64,000 nt of DNA from Lumnitzera littorea (lineage: Eukaryota; Streptophyta; Magnoliopsida; Myrtales; Combretaceae): contig JAMXBB010000008.1 in the NCBI GenBank assembly GCA_024138015.1, positions 4,916,107-4,980,106 of the forward strand, written 5' to 3'. Below, piece by piece: positions 48,195-61,223 of this stretch (within the stretch, counting starts at the first letter, position 1; each line of letters starts with the position of its first letter). The notes under the pieces were generated by a model. That model saw only the letters and a program-made list of their open reading frames with translations, was not told the DNA's origin and did not search any database. Position numbers and translations under genes: made by a program.

Positions 48195-50263
48195 CTACTG
48201 ATGTCCCAAAGCCTTGGTACAAATATCTGCAAATTGACTAGAAGAAGGAACATACTTAATTTGAAGAAGGCTAAAATTGATATGATGTCTAACAAAATAG
48301 AAATCTATATCAATATGCTTAGTACGAGAATGTATATAAGGGTTAGTAGTTATTAGTAGGGCCAATTTATTATCACGGTACAAGGGGATTAGCAAGTCAA
48401 CTTTAATCTGTAAGTCTCGCAATATGTATGTTGTCCGCATAATCTCCTTGGTAGTAGTAGTCAAGCGCCAATACTTTGCCTCAACTATAGAAGTTGACAC
48501 ATTTACTTGTTTTTTAGTTATCCAAGCAACTAAAGCAGGCCCTAACATAACATGGTACCCTATAATAGATTTCTTGTCATCTACATTTGCTACCTAATTT
48601 GAATTATAGAATGCATGCAATTGCAGATTGTTATTAGAAGGATAAAACAAACCTAAAGAGTAAGTAGCTTTAAGATACCTTAGAACATGAAAGAGAACTT
48701 ATAAGTGGGTAGTTCCTGGCTTAGACGTAAACTAGCTCAAATGATGCACTACAAAGCTAAAATCTGGTTGAGTAAGGGTGATATATGATAATCTGCCAAT
48801 CAGTCTTCTATAAAATGTTAGATTATGAAGTAACTGTCTACTATCCTGTAACAACTCTACACTAATAAGTAGAGTAAACTTAACAGGTTTGGCACCTGTG
48901 AGGCTAACATCAAGGAGCACATCCAAAATAATCTCTCTTTGATTTAGTAAACAACAAAATGATGTTCTATACAGCTCTAATCTAAGAAAATAACATGCTA
49001 AGCCCATATGTTTTATGGTAAATTTATGATGAAAATTGTCCTTCACTTGAGTAATAAGTGTTTCACTTGTACTAGTCTAAAGCACACTATATACAAACAA
49101 CAGCACTACCATAAAACCATCTGAAATATCTTTAGTAAATAAGGAATAATCATGCATTGAATGAAAAAAAAAAAAAAAGCCATTGGCAATGAGAAAATTA
49201 AAGATTTCTATATTCTATTGCCTAGGTGCTTGCTTAAGACTGTGAAGAGATCTTTTGAGCTTAGAAACTTGATGTGGCAAGGCTTTGGTGTACCTTCAAG
49301 TGGAATCATATATATCTCTTCATTAGGATATCTATGCAAGATTGCATTATTAATATCTATTTGATGGAGAGACCAAGAATTAGCAACAACAACTGCAATT
49401 AGAATTCTTATTATATTAAGTTTTGCAATAGGAGAAAACGTATCATGATAATCTTCTCTGGCCGCCTGTGTATATCCTTTAGCTATTATTTTAGCTTTGT
49501 ACCTTTCAACACTCCCATTAGGCTTGTATTTAGTTATATACACCCATTTACATCCTATAACCCTTTATTAGAAGGAAGTGTTGTAAGTTCCAATATGTCA
49601 TTTAACTTCAGGGCTAGAAACTCTTAATTCATGTTTTCTACCTATTCTTTACATTTAATAGCTTGCGAGTAATTGTAAGACTCTTGCGTAGTTAACAGAT
49701 TAGCTGAGGACAAAATACAATCTTGTGGATAATTGGAAAATGAGCTTGAATCAATGAAAGGGTATTTAAGAGAAGTAGCATGTGGTGTAATTTGAACAAA
49801 AAGTGAATTGGGTATTGCAAGAGTAGTATCAAACAAAGATTTATGAACTGTATGAACAAATGTTAAAGCCAATAAGGAGTCTTTCTAATTCTAGTAGACC
49901 TTCATTAACCATAATTCTCAATGACAGTTTGAGGAGAAGTATCACAATGTGGAACTATGATACATTATTATTTAGGCAAATTAGTAAGAATAGCTGCAGG
50001 ATTCAAGGAATGAAAGTCAAAGAGTTAGAAGTATCAAGTGACAAATGAGGAAGTACTTGATTAAAAGAATTTAGACCAACGATAGAATCACATTCTGATG
50101 AAGAATCTAACTTGAAAGGAAAAATTCCTTCAAAGAACACTACATCTCTACTCATAAGAATTCTCTTGTGATATCATAGACTTTATATCCCTTTTACCTT
50201 GTCCATAGCCTAAAAACACACACTTAACCCTTTAGGGTCAAATTTATCGTTGTTTGGTGAAAG
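48195..50263 (-). pseudogene. copia integrase tail, reverse transcriptase and RNase H (degenerate)
   Basis: Read leftwards: the KFDP and SRDV integrase tail; the RT entry motif YKPNGSVERYKAKIIAKGY (49208-49543); HQIDINNAIL; an RT connection region (48732-49046); and RNase H (48195-48548) with ADICTKALG at its end. The YVDD catalytic box (about 49085-49105) is destroyed by indels, and several stops interrupt the frame. Confidence 0.88.
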
Positions 50264-50268
50264 GTCAG

Positions 50269-51118
50269 TGATGGAATCAAGCTATTAGACCTCTAACCCG
50301 CAGCCGAGCCCAAGGACTAGTGGGGCTGGCACAACAAATCCTTATGTTCTGCCTGCCAAGGCCGAATACTTCCTTACCGAGTCACCTTTAGTGCCATACC
50401 ATATGACCACCCATTATTCTGTGATATGTTGAGTTAATGATTACTCTCTATTACTGAGCCAACTAATTACTCGGCATCATCCTTGCCAAGAAGCCGAGAG
50501 ATAGAGAATCTGGATTGACTAAGCCATTCCTGCTCGAATAAGCCCATTTATCCATACTTTTTATCTACATCTCATAACGACCTCGTCAATGCAACATCGC
50601 CACTTGTACAATATCATATGTAAAATCTATAGCACCAATTATTAGTCATTTTTACCCTTTTGTATTATGTACATTGCCCCTTTAGGAAATGTCCTTTTTG
50701 TATTTTCTCTTTTAGGCAAGTTACCTTAGTTTGTGGGTATAAATATCCTTATACTTATAGTTGTAGTTGTAATATATTAGATTATATTTAATACACTTTT
50801 TCAATACTTACTTTCTTGTGTAAACACTGTTGTTTACTCTCGATATCACTCTTATCCTTTCCCTTAAGTAAAGTTAGGTGACAAGTAACCTCATTAAACT
50901 AATTTGTGCGTCATATCGAATTTTGCTGTAAGTCCTTGAAAGTTCCAGTGGTGCGTCATATTCTTTAGAGCTATTCATGGGTTTTTTTTTTTACTTACAT
51001 TTTTATTCGTCATTGTCACTCCTTTCGTATTTTTCCCCATCAATCTTTTTCGAGCTTTCTGCAAGCTTGGACCTATCTAGTGACCGACCTTATCTATTTT
51101 TTGTCACGGTTCGCAACA
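50269..51118 (+). repeat. 5' LTR of gypsy-2
   Basis: 850 bp, TG...CA. It aligns throughout with 54664-55504; by eye the two differ by very roughly 10-15%, mostly transitions, suggesting an old insertion. Confidence 0.9.
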
Positions 51119-51289
51119 TCTTAGTATTAGAGTGAAGGTTTTGTATGAACTGTAGTTAGTTCTTGATGTTTTGTTGTGCTCTATTTTGTATATGTAAAAT
51201 AGAGTCAGTTATTGTGTTCATTTGACTGCTATGTTATTAGCTATTCACTTTCTAAAGTGATTGTTTAAATTCTTAATCTGTGAGGAAAA

Positions 51290-52540
51290 ATGACAAACCC
51301 AAATATGAATGTTGGTACTAGTGATGATAGTGGAGTTGTCCACCATAGGCATTAGTCTCAAGAAACTCTCAAAAGCACTGAAGAAAGGCTCAATGACATA
51401 GTTAACCTCTTGGTATATCTGACCCGAGCTGTTCATGCACTGTCTTGCCGACCCATTAAGGCCACGCAAAATACTCCACAAGCTGCTCAACCTATTAAAG
51501 GTCAAAACGCAGCTCGACCAATTCGAAGCGGAGGACTTAGTGGACAAGTTGGGAGAAGGATAAACCTAAGAGAGCTTAATGAGGAGGAAGAAGAGTATTT
51601 TGAGGATGAACATGTACGAGTCCTTAGAGCATCTGACCATGTGAAACTTCGGATTTCGAGTTTCAATAGATCAAGGAATGCTGACGAGCATCTGAATTAG
51701 GAAGAGAAGGTGGAGCGTATGTTTGATTATTATTAGTATGAGGATTATGAGAAAGTGAGAACTGCTACTGTTGCAGGTATGCTGCCATGTGGTAAAAGAA
51801 TTTTTAGGCCATAAGAAGAAGAGAGGGGTATCGAAAGATTAACACCTGGCTCAAGATGAAAAGAGTGCTTAGAAATAGAATCGTACTGGAAACATATTTC
51901 CAAGATACTTTCACTCGGCTTCAAGAACAGAGGTAAGGAGGACAAACTGTTGATGAGTATGTTCAAGACTTTCAAATGCTGATGATATGTTGTGAAGTAA
52001 AGGAGCTACCGGCCCGAATAGTCTCATGATTTGTTACCATGTTAAGAAGAGACATCCAAGCCATTATGGGGCTCCAAACATTTTACACGATGGATGAAGC
52101 AGTTAGGATTACCTAGTAAGTAAAGAGGTAAAGAAGAAGCCGAGCAGTGACCAGAATGCCAATTAATCGACCCGGACTAGCAAGTCACCGGACTCTGCTT
52201 AGTACTGAGCCGAGTAAAAGGGTTGATGTTAAAGCCGAGCAGAAAGGCTGATCTAAAGATGTAGTGCCGACCCAAACGTATGAGAAAAGGCAAGGGTCTG
52301 GCAAGGAGACCAGCCAGATTAAGTGCTTTAAGTGCTAGGGGTTCGAACATATGGCTACTCAGTGCCCAAACCGAAGGACGATGGTCATTAAAGGAGACAT
52401 CCCGAAGTTAGAAGTAGAGAGCACAGATGAGGAACCTAAGGAGGAGGAGGTTCTTGCCAAGAAGGAAAATGTTGAGAAAGAACTGATTGAGGAGAATATG
52501 TTTCCTAAGGACTTAGACCAGTTATTCATGATTGTTTGAC
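51290..52540 (+). pseudogene. gypsy-2 gag (degenerate)
   Basis: It starts at ATG 51290 and is broken by stops near 51348 and 51698. Two acidic stretches occur: LNEEEEEYFEDEH (51410-51700 frame) and a Glu-rich tail at 52420-52500. The zinc knuckle near 52321-52370 reads CFKC, stop, GFEHMATQC, so even this domain carries a nonsense mutation. Confidence 0.8.
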
Positions 52541-52587
52541 GCACGATGAGTATGGAACCCTCATAAGAAGAGGAGTAACGAGAGAAT

Positions 52588-52860
52588 TTGTTTCATACCA
52601 CTTGCAAGGTGAGTGATCAAATGTGTGCTCTCATTATAAATAGTGGAAGTTGCACCAACGTAGCATCAACCGATCTTGTTTCCAAATTGAAGTTACCGAC
52701 TGTTGCACATCTCAGGCCATACAAGTTGCACTGGTTGAGTGAGAACATGTCACTCGGCAAATATTATTACCAATCACTATAAGGCATTACTCTGACCAAA
52801 TCCTCTGCGACGTACTTCCTATGTACGCTTCCCATGTGTTACTAGGTAAGTCGTGGTTAT
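52588..52860 (+). pseudogene. gypsy-2 protease (degenerate)
   Basis: A retropepsin-like segment in which the catalytic DSGS motif reads NSGSCTN, so the catalytic Asp is lost. It runs straight into a deleted RT region. Confidence 0.7.
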
Positions 52861-52929
52861 TTGATAAGAGAGTTATACATGACGGCTGAAGTTCCTGATG
52901 AACCTTTGGTAAAACACTGACTTCCAATA

Positions 52930-53433
52930 AGGAGAAAGGGTGGAAGGGAGTTTTGCTAAGATTAAGAAAAGGTTGACCTTTACCCCAATATTAGTGCTAT
53001 CTAACTTCGACAAAGTTTTTGAGCTAGAGTGTGACACATTAGGCATTATAATAGGCATTATCCTGATGCAAGAAGGCCAACTAATTGCCTTATACAGTGA
53101 GAAGCTTCAAGGACCCCAGTTAAATTACTCAGTGTATAACAAAGAGCTCTTAGCACAAATTCGAGCACTGCAAGTATGACAGCATTATCTATTGCCGAGA
53201 GAGTTTGTCATATATATTAACCACGAGTCACTATAGTACCTCCGAAGTTAGACCAAGCTATCAAAGCCACAGGTGAGATGGGTTGAATTCCTTGAGAGAT
53301 TCAATTTTATGATCAAGTATAAGTAAGGAAAGAGAAATGTAGTTGCAAATGATCTTTTGAGGATGCATGTGCTCTTATCAGAATTGCAGACCATGCTGTT
53401 TAGTTTTGCGAGTATCAAAAAATAGTATTCCAA
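52930..53433 (+). pseudogene. gypsy-2 RNase H remnant; reverse transcriptase deleted
   Basis: RNase H is recognised by FELECDTLGIIIGIILMQEG, LYSEKL and YNKELLAQIRALQ (52940-53179), with further RNase H text to about 53400. Only ~100 bp separates the protease end from the RT connection, where a complete Ty3 RT core should lie, so an internal deletion has removed RT. Confidence 0.85.
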
Positions 53434-53458
53434 GGATCCATACTTTAGACCAATAATT

Positions 53459-54660
53459 TTGCGATGCGTGGATGGGATGATAGTGGATGAGTATTATGTG
53501 GAGGATGGCTATCTATTCCGAAAGGGAAAACTATGCGTACCGACTTGTTCCCTACAAGAATTATTAATCAGGGAAGCCTATAGCGGCAAACTCTTTAGAC
53601 ACTTTGGAGAGAAGAAGACCTATGAACTATTAAATGACCAATTCTTTTGGCCGAGAATGAGAAGAGATGTGTACCGAGTTGTTGAAAGCTGTGCTGTATG
53701 CAAAAAGGCCAAGTACCGAGCCGAACAAGGGAGAGCAATACCTCTGCTTGTTCTGACAAGGCCGTAAACTAAATTAAGTATAGACTTTGTTTTTAGATTG
53801 CCACGAACTACCCAAAGCAAAGATTCCGTAATGGTTGTCATGGATCAATTCAATAAGATGGTACACTTTGTATCTTATACCAAAACTAATGATGCTTCAG
53901 CTATTGCTTCTCTTTTCTTACAGGAGATTGTACGAATACATGAAGTGCCGAGAAGAGTAGTTTCCAACAGAGACCCAAAGTTCTTGAACCATTTCTGGAG
54001 AAGCCTGTGGCGTCGGTTTGGAACCAAGTTACTCTTTAGTACCCCATATCACCCCTAAACTGATGGCCAAACAAAGGTGGTTAATCATACTTTAAGTTTA
54101 CCGCTCCAAGCTGCAGTAGACAAGAACTTAACTGATTGGGACGTCTACCTGCCAGTGATCGAGTTCACCTATAACCAAACCATACATTACACTACTAAGT
54201 AAACTCCCTTTGAAGTAGTCTTTAGATTCAATCCCGAGTTGCCCCTCGACCATGCCTCTATGCCCGCACCTGCACAAGAAGACCCTGATGCCTTGGCCAA
54301 AGCACAATCTCTTTAACACATCTATGATAAGGTCACTCGGTACATTGACCAAGCTGTTAGAAGAATACAAGAAAAAGCTAAGGGTAGGTCGGCCGAACAA
54401 TTTCAGCCAGAAGACTTAATATGACTACACCTCAGCAAGGAACGGTTCCTGAGCAAAAGGAAGAACAAATTAGCTACAAGAGCCGAAAGACCTTTCTAAA
54501 TTCTCTAGAAAATTAGTGACAACGCTTACAAGTTGGAATGGCCCGAGTACTATGGAGTTTTTGACGTCTTCAACATTGCTAACTTCAGTTTATATCATCT
54601 TGACAGAGAATTGAGTAAACACCATTCGGATTTGATCCCAAATCTAAAACAACCCGGATG
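53459..54660 (+). pseudogene. gypsy-2 integrase (degenerate)
   Basis: An HHCC zinc region (HFGEKKTYELL... CAVCKKAK, 53459-53767) is followed by the core with VVMDQFNKMVHFVS and NRDPKFLNHFW (53798-54058). The C-terminal part contains FDVFNIANFSLY and ends LIPNLKQPG at the LTR. At least three in-frame stops are present (for example near 54056, 54200 and 54314). Confidence 0.88.
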
Positions 54661-54663
54661 AAA

Positions 54664-55504
54664 TGATAGAAATGAAGCTACGGGACCTCTAACCCACAGT
54701 CGAACCCGAAGACTAGAGGGATTGGCACAACGAATCCTTATGTTCTAACCAACCCCTGTCAAAGCCAAGTACTTCCTTACCGAGTCACCTTTAATGTCAT
54801 GCCATATGACCGCCCATTATTCTGTGGTATGCCAAGTTAATGATTACTCTCTATTACCGAGCCAACCAATCATTCGGTATCATCTTTGCCAAGAAGTCGA
54901 GAGATAGAGAATTTGGACTGACTAAGCCATCCCTACTCTGATAAGTCCATTTGTCTGTACTTTTTGTCCATATCTCTTAACGACCTCGCCACATATACAG
55001 TATCACATGTAGAATCTATAGCACCAATTATTATTTTCCTTATATATTCATTTTTACCTTTTTGTAATATGTACATTGCCCTTTTAAGAAATATCCCTTT
55101 TGTCTTTTCCCTTTTAGGTAAGTTGCCCTAACTTACGAATATAAATACCGTTATACTTATAGTTATAATATATTAGATTATCTTTAATAGACTTTTTGAA
55201 TACTTTCTTCCCTGTGTAAACACTGTTATTTACTCTCGGCATCACTCTTATCATTTTCCTTAAACAAAGTTAGGTGGCAAGTAACCTCATTAAACTAATT
55301 CATACGTCATATTGAATTGTGCCATGAGTTCTCGGAAGTTTCAGTTGTACGTCATATCCTCTAGAATTGTTCATGAATTTTTTTTCTTACAATTTTATTC
55401 GTCATTGTCACTTCTTTCATACATTTCCCTATTAATCCTTTTCGAGCTTTCTGCAAGCTTGGACCATCCAGCGACAAGTTTTGTCTGTTCTTGGTTACAG
55501 TTTG
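54664..55504 (+). repeat. 3' LTR of gypsy-2 (interrupted 5 bp before its end)
   Basis: It starts TGATAG immediately after a decayed purine tract. It is cut after GTTTG at 55504 by a solo LTR; the remaining CAACA is at 59051-59055. Confidence 0.9.
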
Positions 55505-58500
55505 TGTAAACTCCCAAAATTGAGTTTAGGACAACTGAGCTTGGATTTAGGACCTTTAAGAAAACTTATCTAATCGAGTACAAACTTTACAATTAAGATA
55601 GAAAAGTTAGTCGAGGTGATACGGTGAAGTTAAATTTTAAAAATAATGACCCAAAATACCAATTTTGCCCTTAGAAGTAGGAATATTTAATATAGTACTA
55701 AAATACTCGGAACTCCTAAAATCGAGTTCAAATTGTGACGAGAACTTAGAGATAAATTAATTGAGCTATAAAATGAGATAATATAATATAATTTACTATA
55801 TAAATATACATATATTTTTACGAGTATACTTGGTATAAATAACAATTATACCCATAAATTATCCCTAAATTACGTAATTATATATATATATATATATATA
55901 TAATTTGTGTTGAATTCATGAAATTTATTAAGACAATATATCCTAAAAATCAAAGAAATGTTAGAAACATAATTATATGAGTATAGTTAAATATTACGTG
56001 TGATACATACATGGGATATATACCCGTATATTAATAAATGATTAAATCTTAATAAAATATACCTAAAATGTCAAAGATAATAGCAAATCTCATCTAATTC
56101 ACTCAAATTGCAGCTAGGAAATTGTGGAGTTGCTATGGCATGCTGTAAGACTTGATAATTGATGAATAAAAAGTTGATTCATTAGCAAGGAGCCACCTCT
56201 TACTTGCAATTAATGGAGGAAAAAGCAAGAAAAAAATAAAAAATAAATAAAGGGAAAAGAAACCGACCTAAACCACTATAAATCTATTGAACAACATCAT
56301 TTCACATCTTTTGAAACCAGAAACAACAGAAAAAAAAATTAGAAAAAAATCGTAGAAAATAGAAAAGAAAATAAGAAAAATAGAGCAATTTTTATGCTAG
56401 GCTAAAACCAAAGCCTACCCTAATTCTGCTATGCAACCCAGCTAACCCCACATGATCCACCCACCGTACAAGCCATCCGATACCCTCAACTGCCGTCGGC
56501 CACCGGAGAGTCCAAGAACACGGAGGTTAATTTTTTACCCTATTTTTTAAATAATTTATAAAAATAGTAAATCCACCTAGAAAATTATGAAAAAAATTGT
56601 ACTTAGATTATTTTGAACATGCTTTTAAGTGATATTTTTATTTTTTAAAAATTCAAAATATTTAACATAATTCCTTAAGAAATCTTCCGTCCATTCGAAT
56701 TTAGAATTGTAAAATAAATGTACTAAATAATGTTATTTCTAGCTGAAAATTTTTGTATAGGATGTAAATGATATAGAGATAATTGCTATGTAGCCCAAAT
56801 TTTGATTTGAATATTTTTAATATTTATTGTATTTTTTGGCCTAAAAATTGCTCGAAAATAAGCTGAAATTATGAATTAAATAGGAAATTATGAAATTAAT
56901 TGATGAAATGGACATGTACTGATCTATAGTAAATAATAACAATATTGATTCCGATTGAAATTAATTTAGTGTAAAAAGAATTATAATTAAGTAATTTAAG
57001 ATAATTTATGGGTAAAATTGTAAATACAAGTATATAGGTGATAAGTCGAAAACTTAAAACCAAGTAATAACTAAATTCTCTATATTTTTAGGAGTCTATA
57101 GAAATTTTTGGGAAATTATTTGGAAACCCAGACTATTTATTTCGAATTTACCTAATAAAATGGCTTAAATTACAAGTTAGGGTATATTTTTAATATTAAT
57201 AAGATAAAATGAATTAAATAGTTAAATAAAAACTATATATGTGATTGCTAATTAGATTGGATTAAATGAGCATTTTTATTATATTTATTGATATTTTCTT
57301 ATCGAGATACACTTTAGGTATATTAGAGTTGGGTAATACTTATATTGTAACAATATATGAATAAATTAGGTAAAATACAATTTAATAACATAAATTACAT
57401 ATAATACGATCATATTTATATAATTACATATAACTGTATTAAAAACTTAAACTACCCGTTAAAAATCATCTCTAGGAATAGGACTTGTAAAACGTGTCGT
57501 TAGGTCTATACGAACCTAACGACACTAATTTTGTTAAAATCAAACAACCTTAAGTAATATAACCTATAGCTTTATCATATTCAAGAATGTATGTATTTCG
57601 GTAACCTTATCGGAATAAAAACGTAAATTAATTAATTAAAATTACGTTTTGATATGATCGAAACGATACATAATACGTAATAGTATATATGATGTATAGT
57701 ATTAACAATTAATAACTTAATTCGATATATAGTGATAATACGACTAATATATATATATATATATATATAACCATTTTATATTAAACCTTAATGTTTTCGT
57801 AATTATTACGAAAACTGAATTTGAGTCTTTTGTGTAAATAGGATCTTCCAGTTCAAAAACAATTGACGATTCAAGTCAGTAATAGTAAGTGTCTAAATAG
57901 GTAAGTTGGGATTGTGGCTTCATCGCTTATTGGGATACTATTTAAAGTATTCGGAGACCGAAGAGTATTTCTAGCTATGTTTGTAGTTAGTTGATTGTGC
58001 GCATACTGTATGTGTGGATGATACTCAGTTGCCACAGGAGTTCAACTCCTTAGTATATTATTCTACATGTTTGCATTGATTCTGTGTTGTATGAACTTAT
58101 TAGCTACCCTTAATTAAAACTAACGTTTATTCGACTAAAATGAAACTGACATGCATAACACCCATTAGGAGAAACGATTAAGAGTGTCGAGCCAAACATC
58201 AACTTCCTTCAATGAGGATAGCCAAAATGGTCATTTCCCTATCCTTAGTCAAACTAAGTGACAAGCATAGAGGTTGCGGCAAGTTTAAGGGTCGTGGTTC
58301 AAAGGCGATCATAAGAGGAGGGTATTCTCCATTGCACAAGCCCAAGTTTAGTTTAACTTAAGTTGCGATGAAACTCCTCAATTTAGGTTGGAGCGAATGT
58401 AATTTCTCTAACCTCACAGTGGACCGGATAACATTGTACGATGTTTCATTTGATTGATTGCATTTCATTTCATCATAAGTATTAACCTTATTTGTGTTTG

Positions 58501-59050
58501 TATAATACTCTTTTGACTCCGCTCCACTTACTGAGTTAGTTGTACTTACATCCCTATAGACTCTTTTGCAAGTGTTGAGTGAGGTCAAGATGTTCAGATA
58601 CCACCGTTTCCAGGTTAGTATACTGCTGTTTGAGAAAATGAGGATTGAGGAATCAATTGAACCTATGCTTTTGACTTTATTTTTGAGTTTTTTTAGGAAA
58701 CTAATTAGGAATTCTCTAAAAGCCCATTAGTTTCTTAACTCATTGTATATAGACTGCAAAACCTGTGGTTTTTAATAAACTTTGATTGTAAACTTTACCT
58801 TTAGATGTAAAACACTTATGTAAATATTGTTATGGTACTAGACAACAGGTTGTATAGAACAGATATTTTGTAAAACTCTACCACAGGTTTGGTTATTAAC
58901 AGGTGTCAGAACAGACATTTCAAGCTAGTTGAGTTGTATACGCTTTGTGTGAATTGTATCTACGATAGTAGCTTAAGATCAGCTTTTATCTTAGGTTTAT
59001 TTATACGGCAAGAATATTATGACTCTTCCTGTTCAGAGCGTAACAGTTTG
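55500..59050 (+). mobile_element. Solo LTR, family A, copy 2 (3.54 kb)
   Basis: 55505-59045 begins TGTAAACTCCC and ends GAGCGTAACA, flanked by a perfect 5-bp duplication GTTTG (55500-55504 and 59046-59050). It has a TATA-like CTATAAATC near 56276 and a GC-rich GTCGGCCACCGG stretch near 56.5 kb. It also has TA microsatellites (~55880-55903, ~57749-57768) and a collinear match to the 2.85-kb copy at 42983-45830. No internal domain remains, which is the structure expected after LTR-LTR recombination. Confidence 0.85.
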
Positions 59051-59060
59051 CAACAATCAG

Positions 59061-59700
59061 CTATGTAACATAAATGCCCTATCACTCTTAAATGATCATA
59101 TGTAGGTGGTTTACCAAAAAGGATTTCGTATGGTGTTTTCCAATTGAGTGTAGATAATGGCATATGGTTAGTAAGATAAGACAACAAAAATGCACTCACA
59201 CCAAAGGAATTTAAGCAAATTTGCATGAATTTGAAGAGCCCTTGAAGTATGTAATAAGTAGTGATGTTTTCTCTCCACTATCCCATTTTATTGAGGTGTA
59301 TAAGGAATAGTGCATTGATGTATAATTCCTAAGCCAAGGAACAAGGATTGACATTTATGAGACATGAACTCTCTACCATCATTAGTTCTTACATACTTTT
59401 AGGTGAAAGAAAAATGATTCTAAGTATACTTAAAGTATTGATCAAGTAATGAACATGTTTGATCCTTGAACTACATCCACTAAGTCTAAGTAACTCTTGA
59501 AAAATCATCAACTATGATCAATATGTACTTAGCTCTATACAAAGATGCCAAATGATATGGCCCTCATATATCAATATAAAGCAATTAAAAAATGAAGCTA
59601 GATGAGGTAACACTCTTTGGAAATGGTAATATGCAAAATTTTGATTCAAGGAAGTATTACAAAGGAATTCATTAAGATTTATTCCTTTACAAGTAGGCAA
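59061..59700 (-). pseudogene. copia integrase core (degenerate, interrupted)
   Basis: On the minus strand broken frames read VDDFSRVT, a DQYFKYT stretch, RTNDGREF (second catalytic region), PYTPQ, stop, NGIVERKH (the glutamate-bearing copia motif) and TPYEILFGKPPTYDHLR (59017-59226). The reading is cut at 59056 and continues at 50268 across the nest. Confidence 0.85.
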
Positions 59701-60479
59701 GTGTTTGAGCTTAGAAATAGAAGAATGCCCTGATCTTTAAAGAAACAAGCTTGCATTCTATTTATTGTTGCTACAAGAACTAATAGGAGAAATAAACTTT
59801 TTTGCTATTATCAATCAAATTATTAGGACTACAATTGAATCTAGCATTAAAAACATACAATCTACTTTTTACCCTTGCCATAGCAACTAATGATTTAGTT
59901 GTTTAGTCTTGATTATAGGATAAAGGATCAAACACAACTTCTAAGGACTATTGAGAAACAAGTTTATGAACAAATAAAATATTGTGAGTAAACTAAAGCA
60001 CGAACAAAACAATGTGCATGGTTAGTTTAGGACCAAGATGCATAAATCTCACTATGTTTGATTCAAGAAATCTACCATCAAGCAGTTTTAAGGGAAATTG
60101 GTCTATGTAATTGGTGTTTATAATGGAGTGTGCATAAGAACAAAATCATATGATGTGATGCACTCATATCTATTACCTAATGAGCCATATTATTATTAAC
60201 AATATTATAACATAGAGTTAAGTAAGATGTATCTACATATTAAACCACATTGGCTACTGCAACATTAAGCTCTTGGCTTTCTTTCATCATTTTCAACATT
60301 TCTTGATAGAGATTCTATAAAACTTGTTTATCAACACTAAAAGGTTTCAAATTAGTAGTACAAGTGCTCAATGGCATATCCTTATCAAGTGGAGACTCCA
60401 ATACAGTTCTGCTACTATTGTTATTCATACAGTATGACGTAGAAGACATTTTAGGCTTTCCTTTTTGTATTAATCTCTT

Positions 60480-61223
60480 ACCTTTATACTAATCTAAGTA
60501 ACTTATCAATTGAAAACAGGATTCAATTGTGTGTCCCATACTTTTACAATGTTTACACACCAAATTTTTCTTACTATAATCTCTTTTATTAGAATTTGTT
60601 TGCCCAATGGCATTAGCTTTACTAGAGTAAAATGCACTCAAATTTGTATCAGTTGAATTCATCCCTATCACTTGTCATTACATTTCTACTAGTTGAACTA
60701 GGTAAAAAGCTCGATTAACTGTAGGTAAAGGCTCTATTAATAACAATTGATTTCTCACTCCTTCATATGCTTTGTTTAAACCTATTAAGAATCGAATCAA
60801 TTTAGGGTATGATTCATTCTCTAAAACCCTTTCTCTTAAAGCACAAGTACACCTTTAGCAAGTATTGCTAGGATACGCATGTAATTCTTGAATTTCATCC
60901 CAGAAATGTTTCACTCTACTGTAATATACTCTCACTTTTTTATTGTTTTACCTAAGATTAGTGATTTCACTTTGAATTTGAAAGATCAATAGACCACTAG
61001 CAACTCCATACTACTAATTAAGACACTAACTTCATCCTACTATTCTTAAGCTAACCTTATATAAAGAAAGTTTTGTGGTAGTTCACTAGTCATAGAATTG
61101 ATAATCTAAAATCTAATCATATAAATCATTTCTCATCCACTTAACATAATCTAGTGACCCTTCATTAGGTCTATTAATTGAACCATCAACAAAACCAAGC
61201 TTTAATTTTGCTCCAAGAGCCAT
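60480..61223 (-). pseudogene. copia gag (degenerate)
   Basis: The start codon is at 61223-61221, about 200 bases after the primer site. It opens with LKLGFVDGSINRP and LDYVKWMRNDL, typical of copia gag. The zinc knuckle CKHCKSMGHTIESC (60516-60557) is intact, but the frame in between is broken. Confidence 0.85.

Larger units (their letters stand above)
50264..59060 (+). mobile_element. Ty3/gypsy retrotransposon (gypsy-2), plus strand, nested in copia
   Basis: The element starts at 50269 and ends at 59055. Flanks are GTCAG (50264-50268) and ATCAG (59056-59060), a 5-bp duplication with one transition. The 5' LTR is 50269-51118; the degenerate initiator-Met primer site TAGTATTAGAGT is at 51122-51133. 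The 3' LTR starts at 54664 and is split after 55504 by a solo LTR, with its last five bases CAACA at 59051-59055. Both LTRs carry TATA boxes (GTATAAATATCC near 50736, AATATAAATACC near 55138). RT is deleted. It belongs to the same family as gypsy-1. Confidence 0.92.
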
